A stretch of DNA of 17,170 nt, from the NCBI GenBank assembly GCA_030145015.1, contig JAQYWI010000121.1, forward strand, positions 1-17,170, given 5' to 3'. How positions within the stretch are numbered: position 1 is the first letter of the stretch; each line of letters starts with the position of its first letter. This DNA comes from Desulfobacterales bacterium (GTDB lineage: Bacteria > Desulfobacterota > Desulfobacteria > Desulfobacterales > JAHEIW01). A program made the translations under genes and the position numbers. Under the pieces are notes generated by a model, which saw only the letters and a list, made by a program, of their open reading frames with translations, ran no database searches and was not told the DNA's origin. Below, piece after piece: positions 7,303-14,252 of the stretch.

Positions 7303-8586
7303 TTATTTTTGCATCTTTTGCCACAGTTTCCGGCCCATCTCCCGCGAAAAGGCGAGGATCTCGTCTTCCGCCATCGTCAACAGCTTTTTGTTTTCAACGA
7401 TCAGTTTGCCGGATGAAATAACACTTTCGACATGACGGGCGTCGATCCCATAAACAAAGTGGCCTAAAAAATTGCCCGCGTTGATATCGGTCGGGGAATC
7501 ATAGTCCAATATCACCAGGTTGTTGCCCCCGTCACCGCTAAAACCGTTACGGTCGATATAATCATGTACTTTGCGAAAACGGCTGTAAACACCGGCCATG
7601 CCAAGACCTTCGGCTGCCTGGCCTGTTAAAAAAGCGGCTTTGGCGCTTCTGAGCATATCACTGTGCATCCCGTCGGTTCCCAGGATGACATTTTCTCCCA
7701 GCTCCCGGTAATTGGTCACGCCCACATTGTTGTTCAAGTTGCTCTCCGTATTCTGGACAACATAAACATCGGATTGGCGCACGAGGCCCTTTTCCTTTTC
7801 GTTTAGATGGATGCAATGCGAAAGGATTGATTTTGACAGAGCCAGCACCCCGGCTTCAGCGTAACGCTCCACCACCCGTTGGTTGTGATGTTTTAAGCAG
7901 GATTCCTGATCCACCGCATCTTCGGCCACATGCACATGCAGGCCGGTGTTATGCGTCTGGGCCAATGCAACGGCCCTGTTTAGCAAATCATCGCCGACGG
8001 TAAAAGACGCATGCAGTCCCACATGACCCTGACGACCGGAACTCAGGAAAGTGTCGGTTTCCTGCAGCCCTTTTTCCCTGGGGCCTTCACCGTCCCGGTC
8101 TGATATTTCATAACACAGCAGATGGGATATGCCGACGCGATCAAAGGCCTTGGCGATGGTTGCCAACGAATTTTCGATGGCAAACGGCGAGGCGTGATGA
8201 TCGATAACAAAGGTCACGCCGTTTTTGGCACAATACAGTGCTGAAACCAGAGCGCTTGCCTCGATCATTTCCGTATCCAGCGATTTATCCAGATGCCACC
8301 AGATATATTCGAGGATTTCTGAAAAATTGTGCGGAATTTTCGCCGGCGCCGGCATCCCTCTGGCCAGGGCCGAATAAATATGGTGATGACCGCAGCCAAA
8401 GGATTTGGTCACCAGCCGCCGGCTGCAATCCAATACCCGGTCGCCAACGCCGCGTTCATCTTCGGGCGGCAGCGCGTCCAGAAACCGAATGCCCCCGTCA
8501 TCACCGGAACCAACCGCCAGATGGCCGGATTCAAATGCCAGGGTTTGCCAGTCGATATAGGTTGCATCTTTTAAATAAAGCGTCAT
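7303..8586 (-). CDS. ssnA: SsnA-type putative aminohydrolase
   Basis: The 427-residue amidohydrolase closely follows E. coli SsnA (about 440 residues). Shared stretches include HIYSALARGM, IWWHLDKSLD, VIDHHASPFAIENSLAT, SNLNNNVG and LGTDGMHSDM. The metal-site HxH is H67/H69 in GCGHHHIYS, with further metal ligands in HVHVAED, SHCIHL and the aspartate of GTDG. SsnA is found with YgfK and selenium-linked molybdenum hydroxylases; its substrate is not firmly settled, and a purine deaminase or ring-opening hydrolase is plausible. The segment before the HxH reads RLVTKSFGCG where this superfamily usually has a PG turn. The ATG start has AAGGAAGG about 11 bases upstream. It lies between the FAD-less xanthine dehydrogenase and ygeW, both on the same strand. 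Confidence 0.92.
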   Translation of the reverse strand: MTLYLKDATYIDWQTLAFESGHLAVGSGDDGGIRFLDALPPEDERGVGDRVLDCSRRLVTKSFGCGHHHIYSALARGMPAPAKIPHNFSEILEYIWWHLDKSLDTEMIEASALVSALYCAKNGVTFVIDHHASPFAIENSLATIAKAFDRVGISHLLCYEISDRDGEGPREKGLQETDTFLSSGRQGHVGLHASFTVGDDLLNRAVALAQTHNTGLHVHVAEDAVDQESCLKHHNQRVVERYAEAGVLALSKSILSHCIHLNEKEKGLVRQSDVYVVQNTESNLNNNVGVTNYRELGENVILGTDGMHSDMLRSAKAAFLTGQAAEGLGMAGVYSRFRKVHDYIDRNGFSGDGGNNLVILDYDSPTDINAGNFLGHFVYGIDARHVESVISSGKLIVENKKLLTMAEDEILAFSREMGRKLWQKMQK

Positions 8587-8658
8587 AACTCGATCTGCCT
8601 TCCTTAAACCTTAGAAGAAAATATTCTCTCTAACCATAAATCCAATTCATATAAACTG

Positions 8659-8836
8659 GAAATCCGAAGCACGAAATACGAAAATCGAAACAATATCAAA
8701 ATTCAAATTTTTAAATGTCCAAAACTTAAAAAATAATTATCAACTGAATACGATGATATCTAAGGTTATGTTTAGGATTTTTGTCATTTGGTATTCGAAT
8801 TTATTTCGCATTTCGAGATTCGAATTTCGAATTTTT
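8659..8836. repeat. Family C palindromic repeat (CGAAAT-rich)
   Basis: The 306-bp gap between the fused xanthine dehydrogenase gene and ssnA holds no gene. It carries an imperfect inverted repeat. The left arm (8659-8725) is rich in CGAAAT and CGAAAA, the right arm (8769-8836) in ATTTCG and ATTCGAA, ending in GTCCAAAAC on the left and GTTTAGGATTTTTGTC on the right. It is strongly AT-rich. No promoter or reading frame can be supported. Confidence 0.7.
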
Positions 8837-8892
8837 TAACGAGATGACCAACAATTCCGGAGTTCAGGGATTAATCCTTACAAAGATAAAGA

Positions 8893-11445
8893 TCATTTGA
8901 GCTTCATCGGCAATTCATATCGAACAATTTTATCATACTGATAAAGCGCATTAGCCACCGCCCCGGCGGTCGGAATATTACCGATCTCCCCGACCCCTTT
9001 GGCACCGTATGGCCCTAAAGGATCTTCGACTTCCACCATTTTGACCACAATTTTCGGGATATTTTTAATCCGGGGAATACCCATCCTGCTGTAGCGCTTG
9101 GTTTTCAGCTGACCGTTTTCCATGGGAAGTTCCTCGCTGAGGGCATAGCCGAGCCCCATGATCACGGCCCCTTCGATCTGACTTTCAAACAGGGTCGGGT
9201 TGATAACGCGCCCGCCGTCATGGGCCGCCACCACACAATCCACCTGCCCGGCATCATCCAGTATGACCAGATGGGTGGCATACCCGTATGAATAATGGGT
9301 TAAAACCTCACCCGGTTCACCGAGCCGTGTCGTCCAATCGCAAATCCAGCGGCCGGTGTAAACTTTACCGCTCAATTCCGCCAGGCCTTTCGTCTTTAAA
9401 TCCTTTTTAAGCGCTTTGGCAGCATCGATGATGGCGTGCCCCATCTGAAAAGTGGCCCGGCTGGCGGTGGTCATGCCGGCCCTGGCTTTGGATTCGGTGC
9501 TGACTTTGACCTCGATGATTCCCGGATCCTCGATACCGGTTTCTTCACAAAAGATCTGCTGGGCGACGGTATCCACGCCCTGGCCCATTTCGGTCCAGCC
9601 GTGCTCTAAAATGACATGATCTTCGGACTTGATTTCAATTTTGACTTCACATTCTTCAACCACGCCGTTGCCGATGCCGCAATTTTTTATCCCGCAGGCC
9701 AAACCCGCCGTTTGGGCCCCATAAAACTCATCTTTAACCGCCAGCAGCGTTTCTTTTAGACCCACGCCCTTGCCCAGGATCTGCCCGGTCGCGGTTTTCT
9801 TGCCGGTATCCAGTAAATTGTCGAAACGGAACTGCCAGGGATCAAATCCGCCTTGGACGCACAGCTGTTCGACACAGCTTTCCATGGCAAAAGTGACCTG
9901 ATTGACACCAAAGCCGCGCATGGCGCCGCAGGGGATATTGTTGGTATAAACGGCTTTGGACTCAATATCCACATTCGGAACGTCATAAGCACCGGTCGCA
10001 TGCCCAGCGGCCCTTTCCAGGACTTCAGCCCCCAGAGAAGCATAGGCGCCGGTATCACCGACGATCCGCGCCGACAACCCGGTCAGCCTGCCGTTTTGAT
10101 CACATCCCAGGGCATATTGCATGTGAAAGGGGTGGCGTTTGGGATGCATGCGGATGGACTCCGACCGACTCAGCCTGACCTTGACCGGTTTTTGCAGATG
10201 GAAGCAAAAAACGGCCGCATGCCCCTGAACGGTTAAATCTTCCTTGCCGCCGAATCCCCCACCGGTGGGCACCAGTTTAACGTTAAACCGATCGATGGAA
10301 ACACCGAGAATGCGGGCAATCTGCCGCTGATCCTCATACACGCCCTGGCTTTGAACCCACAACTCGATCCTTTCTTTTCCCAGCGGCAACGCAATGGCGG
10401 CCTCGGTTTCTAAAAATCCGTGTTCCACCCGCTGGGTTTGGTAGGTTGCCTTCACTACATGCGCCGATGATTTTAAGACCGTATCGATATCCTGGCCGCG
10501 CTGAATATGCGATACACTGAGCAGGTTGCCGGATTCGTGGACTTTAATGGGGCTGGTCTCGGCGGCGTGCACATCGGTCAAAGGCTCCAGGACTTCATAA
10601 TCCACCGTAATAACTTGTGCGGCTGCGCGGGCGATTTTTTCGGTTTCAGCTACAACCCCGGCCAGCACATCACCGATGTAACGGGTCGTTTCACCTTCGG
10701 CAATCATTACCGGCCAGTCCTGCTTGATAACCCCGATGGTTCGCTCACCGGGAATGTCTTTAGCCGTAAAGACCCGCACGACACCCGCTATTTTTGCGGC
10801 AACCGAGCAATTGATCCGGCGGACGACCGCCCGGGGAGAGTCGCTAAATTTCAGGGCAGCGTACAGCATTCCATCCATGCGCATGTCATCGATAAACGCG
10901 CTCTTGCCGATCGCTTTTTGATAGGCGTCGTATTTGGGCTGATCAGCGCCCACCTTTCCGGCATTTGATAATTTGAGCTCCCGATTCTTACGAATGTACT
11001 CGGCCGCCAGCTCGACGGCATCGATGATTTTCACATATCCGGTGCAACGACACAGATTAAACCTGAGCGCATGCATGATCTCTTCCCGGCTTGGCTGAGG
11101 ATGGATCTCTAACAGAATTTTGGCTCGCGCTAAAAATCCCGGGGTGCAAAATCCGCACTGGACCGCGCCTTTGGCCACAAATGCCCGGCCAAGAGTCCGG
11201 CGCAGACTTTCCGGAAAGCCCTCAATCGTAACGATGTCGGCGTCGCCGACCTTTTCCATGGGGGTAATACATGAAAGTGCCGGCTCCGCATTCATCTCCA
11301 CCAAACAGGCGCCGCAGGTCGCCTCGCCGCTGCACCCGTCTTTAACGGAAACAAGGCCCTCGATTCCCCTTAAATAATTTAACAGGGACATCTTGGGATC
11401 ACCGTCAAAGCTTTTTTCGGAGCCGTTTAAGTTGAAGTTTATCAT
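8893..11445 (-). CDS. Xanthine dehydrogenase-like [2Fe-2S]/molybdenum fusion enzyme, no FAD domain (selenium-dependent type)
   Basis: From the ATG at 11443-11445 the protein has 850 residues. Residues 1-80 form a plant-type [2Fe-2S] domain with C38, C44, C47 and C59. Residues 85-150 form the second [2Fe-2S] domain with QCGFC (C97, C100) and CRC (C132, C134). The molybdopterin part follows directly, with GGFGGKEDLT, AMRGFGVNQVTF and the C-terminal catalytic-glutamate motif GAKGVGEIG. There is no FAD domain between them, as in the 'selenium-dependent xanthine dehydrogenase' family. E. coli XdhD has a similar layout but degenerate cysteines; here all eight are kept. It should oxidise or reduce xanthine/urate-type purines, and bound selenium is a known family trait that sequence does not show. 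An earlier ATG at 11506-11508 adds 21 residues but has no ribosome-binding site. MINFNLNG is a normal start, though its AAAGAA is weak and close. Confidence 0.93.
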   Translation of the reverse strand: MINFNLNGSEKSFDGDPKMSLLNYLRGIEGLVSVKDGCSGEATCGACLVEMNAEPALSCITPMEKVGDADIVTIEGFPESLRRTLGRAFVAKGAVQCGFCTPGFLARAKILLEIHPQPSREEIMHALRFNLCRCTGYVKIIDAVELAAEYIRKNRELKLSNAGKVGADQPKYDAYQKAIGKSAFIDDMRMDGMLYAALKFSDSPRAVVRRINCSVAAKIAGVVRVFTAKDIPGERTIGVIKQDWPVMIAEGETTRYIGDVLAGVVAETEKIARAAAQVITVDYEVLEPLTDVHAAETSPIKVHESGNLLSVSHIQRGQDIDTVLKSSAHVVKATYQTQRVEHGFLETEAAIALPLGKERIELWVQSQGVYEDQRQIARILGVSIDRFNVKLVPTGGGFGGKEDLTVQGHAAVFCFHLQKPVKVRLSRSESIRMHPKRHPFHMQYALGCDQNGRLTGLSARIVGDTGAYASLGAEVLERAAGHATGAYDVPNVDIESKAVYTNNIPCGAMRGFGVNQVTFAMESCVEQLCVQGGFDPWQFRFDNLLDTGKKTATGQILGKGVGLKETLLAVKDEFYGAQTAGLACGIKNCGIGNGVVEECEVKIEIKSEDHVILEHGWTEMGQGVDTVAQQIFCEETGIEDPGIIEVKVSTESKARAGMTTASRATFQMGHAIIDAAKALKKDLKTKGLAELSGKVYTGRWICDWTTRLGEPGEVLTHYSYGYATHLVILDDAGQVDCVVAAHDGGRVINPTLFESQIEGAVIMGLGYALSEELPMENGQLKTKRYSRMGIPRIKNIPKIVVKMVEVEDPLGPYGAKGVGEIGNIPTAGAVANALYQYDKIVRYELPMKLK

Positions 11446-11514
11446 CAGTTCTTTATCAATTGAATATTTGCCTAGCCGATAACCTTCTAAAATAAATCCA
11501 CGAAACATATAAGC

Positions 11515-11616
11515 ATAGGGGCTGGAAAGCTATGAGGCCAGAAGGCTTGGAGGCTAAAAAAATTCATCCCTTCAAGCTTCCCAGCCTCCAAGCATCCCAG
11601 CTTTCCAGCCGCCTAT
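11515..11616. repeat. Family D palindromic repeat (GGCTGGAAAGCT arms)
   Basis: This lies between the carbamate kinase and fused xanthine dehydrogenase genes. Perfect outer arms GGCTGGAAAGCT (11520-11531) and AGCTTTCCAGCC (11599-11610) extend outward as near-matched ATAGG/CCTAT. Perfect inner arms GCTTGGAGGCT (11545-11555) and AGCCTCCAAGC (11583-11593) lie inside. The whole could fold as a two-part hairpin with an AT-rich loop. It lies just upstream of the fused dehydrogenase start and after the carbamate kinase coding region, so it may be a leftover mobile palindrome or a stem in the mRNA. Confidence 0.85.
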
Positions 11617-11633
11617 CCTATTTAAATTCTGGT

Positions 11634-12602
11634 TCATAATGCTTTGGGCCCTTCGCGGGATATACGCGTGCCGGCTTGGCCTCTGATGGCTGCTTTTAAC
11701 AATTGCGGGCTGGTGATGATCGCGGCGGTGCCGCCATGTTCGATGAAATCAAGGGCGGCATTGATTTTCGGCAGCATACTGCCGGCCGCAAAATGACCTT
11801 CAGCCATGAGGCGCCGGGCCTCCTCAACGCGAATCGCGCCCAACGCCTTTTGGTCGGGCCGACCAAAATTTATAAATACGTTGTCAACCGCCGTTGATAT
11901 CAACAGCATTTCGGCTTTTAACCGGGTGGCCAGCAGGCCGGTGGCATAATCCTTATCAATAACGGCATCACGACCTTCAAGGGTTCCGTCGTCCAGGCGC
12001 GCCACCGGTATACCCCCGCCCCCGACCGCAATGACGCAGAAACCTTGATTGATCAATGTTTCAATGGCGTTCAGCTCGACAATGCCCACCGGCGCCGGGG
12101 ACGGTACCGCACGCCGGTAGCCCCGGCCGGCATCGTGGATAACCGTCCAGTCCGGATGATCTTTTTTCAGATTTTGAATCTGCTGATCGCTGTAAAACGA
12201 GCCGATCGGTTTGGCCGGATGGGCGAATGAAGGATCATCTTGATCGACCTCGACCCGGGTAATGACAGTGATCGCCTTTTTGGCAAGGTTTCGTTTTTTA
12301 AATTCATTTTCCAGGGCCTGCTGGATCTGGTAACCGAGGGCGCCCTGGGTATCGGCCACACAGCTGGCCAGGGGCACAAAATGCAGTCCCTCATGCAGGT
12401 ATGCAATCTCCGATCGCCGCAAAATAAAGCCGACCTGGGGCCCGTTCCCATGGCTGACGACAACCTCGTAACCGTCCTCGATAATATCGACGATATGGCG
12501 AACCGTCTCGCAGATAGCGGCGTACTGATCGTCGACGCTCTGGTGGCGACGATCCCTTATCAGCGAGTTGCCCCCGATAGCGATGGCGACCAGTTTGGAC
12601 AT
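11634..12602 (-). CDS. arcC: Carbamate kinase
   Basis: From the ATG at 12600-12602 this is a 322-residue protein of the amino-acid kinase fold. It converts carbamoyl phosphate and ADP to ATP, carbon dioxide and ammonia. Family motifs are clear: AIGGNSL (8-14), SHGNGPQVG (50-58), AVGGGGIPVARLDDG (192-206) and DKDYATGLLATRLKAE (216-231), with the closing ITSP near 296. It corresponds to YqeA of the E. coli purine cluster and would capture the energy of the carbamoyl phosphate made by YgeW. A GTG three codons earlier (12609-12611) could also start, but AGGGTGAG on the coding strand (12607-12614) is placed to serve the ATG. The gene begins 44 bases after the ygeY stop, so the two are probably one transcript. 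Confidence 0.95.
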   Translation of the reverse strand: MSKLVAIAIGGNSLIRDRRHQSVDDQYAAICETVRHIVDIIEDGYEVVVSHGNGPQVGFILRRSEIAYLHEGLHFVPLASCVADTQGALGYQIQQALENEFKKRNLAKKAITVITRVEVDQDDPSFAHPAKPIGSFYSDQQIQNLKKDHPDWTVIHDAGRGYRRAVPSPAPVGIVELNAIETLINQGFCVIAVGGGGIPVARLDDGTLEGRDAVIDKDYATGLLATRLKAEMLLISTAVDNVFINFGRPDQKALGAIRVEEARRLMAEGHFAAGSMLPKINAALDFIEHGGTAAIITSPQLLKAAIRGQAGTRISREGPKAL

Positions 12603-12606
12603 GGGT

Positions 12607-12614
12607 CTCACCCT
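12607..12614 (-). promoter_or_regulatory. Shine-Dalgarno of carbamate kinase
   Basis: AGGGTGAG on the coding strand ends 4 bases before the ATG at 12600-12602. It overlaps the alternative GTG start, which argues for the ATG. Confidence 0.55.
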
Positions 12615-12646
12615 GCTGAAACACTTGTATGGGTCCCGGCAACGTA

Positions 12647-13861
12647 TTAATCCCGGACAAATTTTTGAACGTACATGGCCGGTATGACCGCATATATTGC
12701 CGCGGACTGAATCAGTTCGCTTTTCCAGGTCTTCTCGTTGGGCGCATGCGCCTGATCCTCATGGCCCGGTCCGAAACCGATACAGGGAATTCCGGACATC
12801 CCCGTGATCGCCACCCCGTTGGTGGAAAATGTCCACTTATCCACGATTGGTTCTTGCCCGAACAGCCCCTTATAGCCGGCCACCAGCGTCTGACAGGCCG
12901 GATGATCTTCTTCCAGGGTCCAGGCCGGAAAATAGGAATCCGTCGGATATACCAGCCCGGTATAAGACGGCTGGTCATAATTATACATGGATACCTGTGC
13001 TTTAACTCCTTTTACCGCCGGCAGATCCCGAATCTGCTGTAAGGCATACTCACCGGTTTCGCCGGCGGTCAGGCGCCGGTCGATCGATATGGAGCAGCCG
13101 TCGGCGACCGCACAGCGCGAGGGCGAGCTGAAAAAAATTTCCGAAACCGTCAATGACCCCTTTCCGAGAAAATCGTCATCTTTCAGATGGGTGTGTAATA
13201 CCTTGAGCTCATTGAGGATCGGTGCCATTTTGAAAATGGCATTATCGCCCCGTTCCGGTGCCGAACCATGACAGCTGACCCCCGAGGTGGCGACTTTGAT
13301 TTCCATTCGACCGCGCTGGCCCCGGTAAACCCGGCAGGAAGTGGGTTCCGTAGAAACAACGAATTCGGGCCGGATGTTGTCTTCATTAATAATATATTGC
13401 CAGCAGAGGCCGTCGCAGTCTTCCTCCTGAATGGTTCCGGCAACCAGGAGCGTGTAATCATCTTCCAGATGCAGATCTTTGATGATTTTACCGGCATAGA
13501 CCATGGCAGCCATACCGCCTTCCTGGTCACTGGCCCCACGACCGACGATGATTTCATCGTCTTCATAGCCCTTATAGGGATCATATTCCCACTGATCCGG
13601 ATCCCCTACGCCCACCGTATCCACATGGGCGTCCATGGCAATCAGGTGGCGGCCGTTGCCGATATAACCCAGAATATTTCCCATGGGATCGATATCCACA
13701 CGGTCGAACCCCACCGTTTCCATTTCCGCTTTGATTCGCTCGATCACCTTGGCTTCCTGGCGGCTTTCGCTGGGGATCGCGATCATATCCCGCAAAAATT
13801 TAGAAATCGCTGGTTTATACGCCTCAGCCTTTTCATAAACCTTTTTAAAATCGATGTTCAT
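12647..13861 (-). CDS. ygeY: YgeY family M20 hydrolase (selenium/purine-linked)
   Basis: The 404-residue protein is an M20-family zinc amidohydrolase of the YgeY type. The metal residues are in order: DAHVDT (H79, D81), [10 protein letters not shown] (D112), QEEDCDG (catalytic E146, then E147), TEPTS (E172) and HAPNE (H372). H198 in [14 protein letters not shown] sits where the family has its dimerisation-domain active-site histidine. Such enzymes hydrolyse carbamoyl- or acyl-amide bonds. In the cluster a role on a ureido or allantoin-like ring-opening product is likely; the exact substrate is inference. It leads into the carbamate kinase gene after 44 bases. The ATG at 13859-13861 has GAGAGGATAGGAA just upstream. 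No signal peptide is seen, so it is cytoplasmic. Confidence 0.93.
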   Translation of the reverse strand: MNIDFKKVYEKAEAYKPAISKFLRDMIAIPSESRQEAKVIERIKAEMETVGFDRVDIDPMGNILGYIGNGRHLIAMDAHVDTVGVGDPDQWEYDPYKGYEDDEIIVGRGASDQEGGMAAMVYAGKIIKDLHLEDDYTLLVAGTIQEEDCDGLCWQYIINEDNIRPEFVVSTEPTSCRVYRGQRGRMEIKVATSGVSCHGSAPERGDNAIFKMAPILNELKVLHTHLKDDDFLGKGSLTVSEIFFSSPSRCAVADGCSISIDRRLTAGETGEYALQQIRDLPAVKGVKAQVSMYNYDQPSYTGLVYPTDSYFPAWTLEEDHPACQTLVAGYKGLFGQEPIVDKWTFSTNGVAITGMSGIPCIGFGPGHEDQAHAPNEKTWKSELIQSAAIYAVIPAMYVQKFVRD

Positions 13862-13878
13862 TTCCTATCCTCTCTATA

Positions 13879-14244
13879 GGAATGGATTCTGTTTTTATTT
13901 TTTTTATGACAGGATTAACAGGATTATTTGGATTATTTTATCTTCATCACTTTCCGGAAGAAAGTGATGAAACTCAATCCGCTTCGCGGAATTAGCAATC
14001 ATCTGTTCAGTAAGAGTCTTTAAAGTATTACTATTCGATATATCCACAAGCAACATCTTGACAGGATGCGCTTCATATCAAAAAGGAGTCTTGAATAAAC
14101 GGTTTGCCATAATTAACATGATTAAGAAGTTTCCGCCGTAAGGCGGATTGTGTTTTCACGGTTTCATCTGGAAACCGTGAAAGAAAAAAAGAAAATCCTG
14201 TTAATCCTGTCTAAATTATAAAATTAAAATAGAATCCATTCCGC
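13879..14244. repeat. Family B four-hairpin repeat, copy B2 (inverted relative to B1)
   Basis: This fills the 391-bp gap between the PLP enzyme gene and ygeY. Inverted ends GGAATGGATTCT (13879-13890) and AGAATCCATTCC (14231-14242) bound it. The hairpins are TTCATCACTTTC with loop CGGAA (13943-13971), TCCGC-TTC-GCGGA (13978-13990), TCCGCC-GTAA-GGCGGA (14132-14147) and TTTCACGGTTTC with loop ATCTG (14154-14182). Read in reverse complement the order and even the loop of the last hairpin match B1. CAGGATT repeats flank both sides. The central 141 bp is AT-rich, only weakly like that of B1, and has no convincing gene. It starts about 8 bases after the PLP gene's stop and ends 17 bases before the ygeY ATG. 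Confidence 0.88.
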
Positions 14245-14252
14245 TTTACCAA

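Noticed and set aside
2436..11445. Selenocysteine codons in the selenium-linked proteins
   Set aside because: No in-frame TGA occurs within the conserved part of any of these genes; in this family selenium is a bound cofactor, not selenocysteine.
11446..11508. Upstream ATG giving 21 more residues to the fused dehydrogenase
   Set aside because: There is no ribosome-binding site before it, and the [2Fe-2S] domain begins normally at the later ATG. The later site's own Shine-Dalgarno is weak, so some doubt remains.
13268..13879. Open plus-strand frame of 203 codons over ygeY
   Set aside because: It is antisense to a complete M20 hydrolase with all metal residues; its composition follows the opposite strand.
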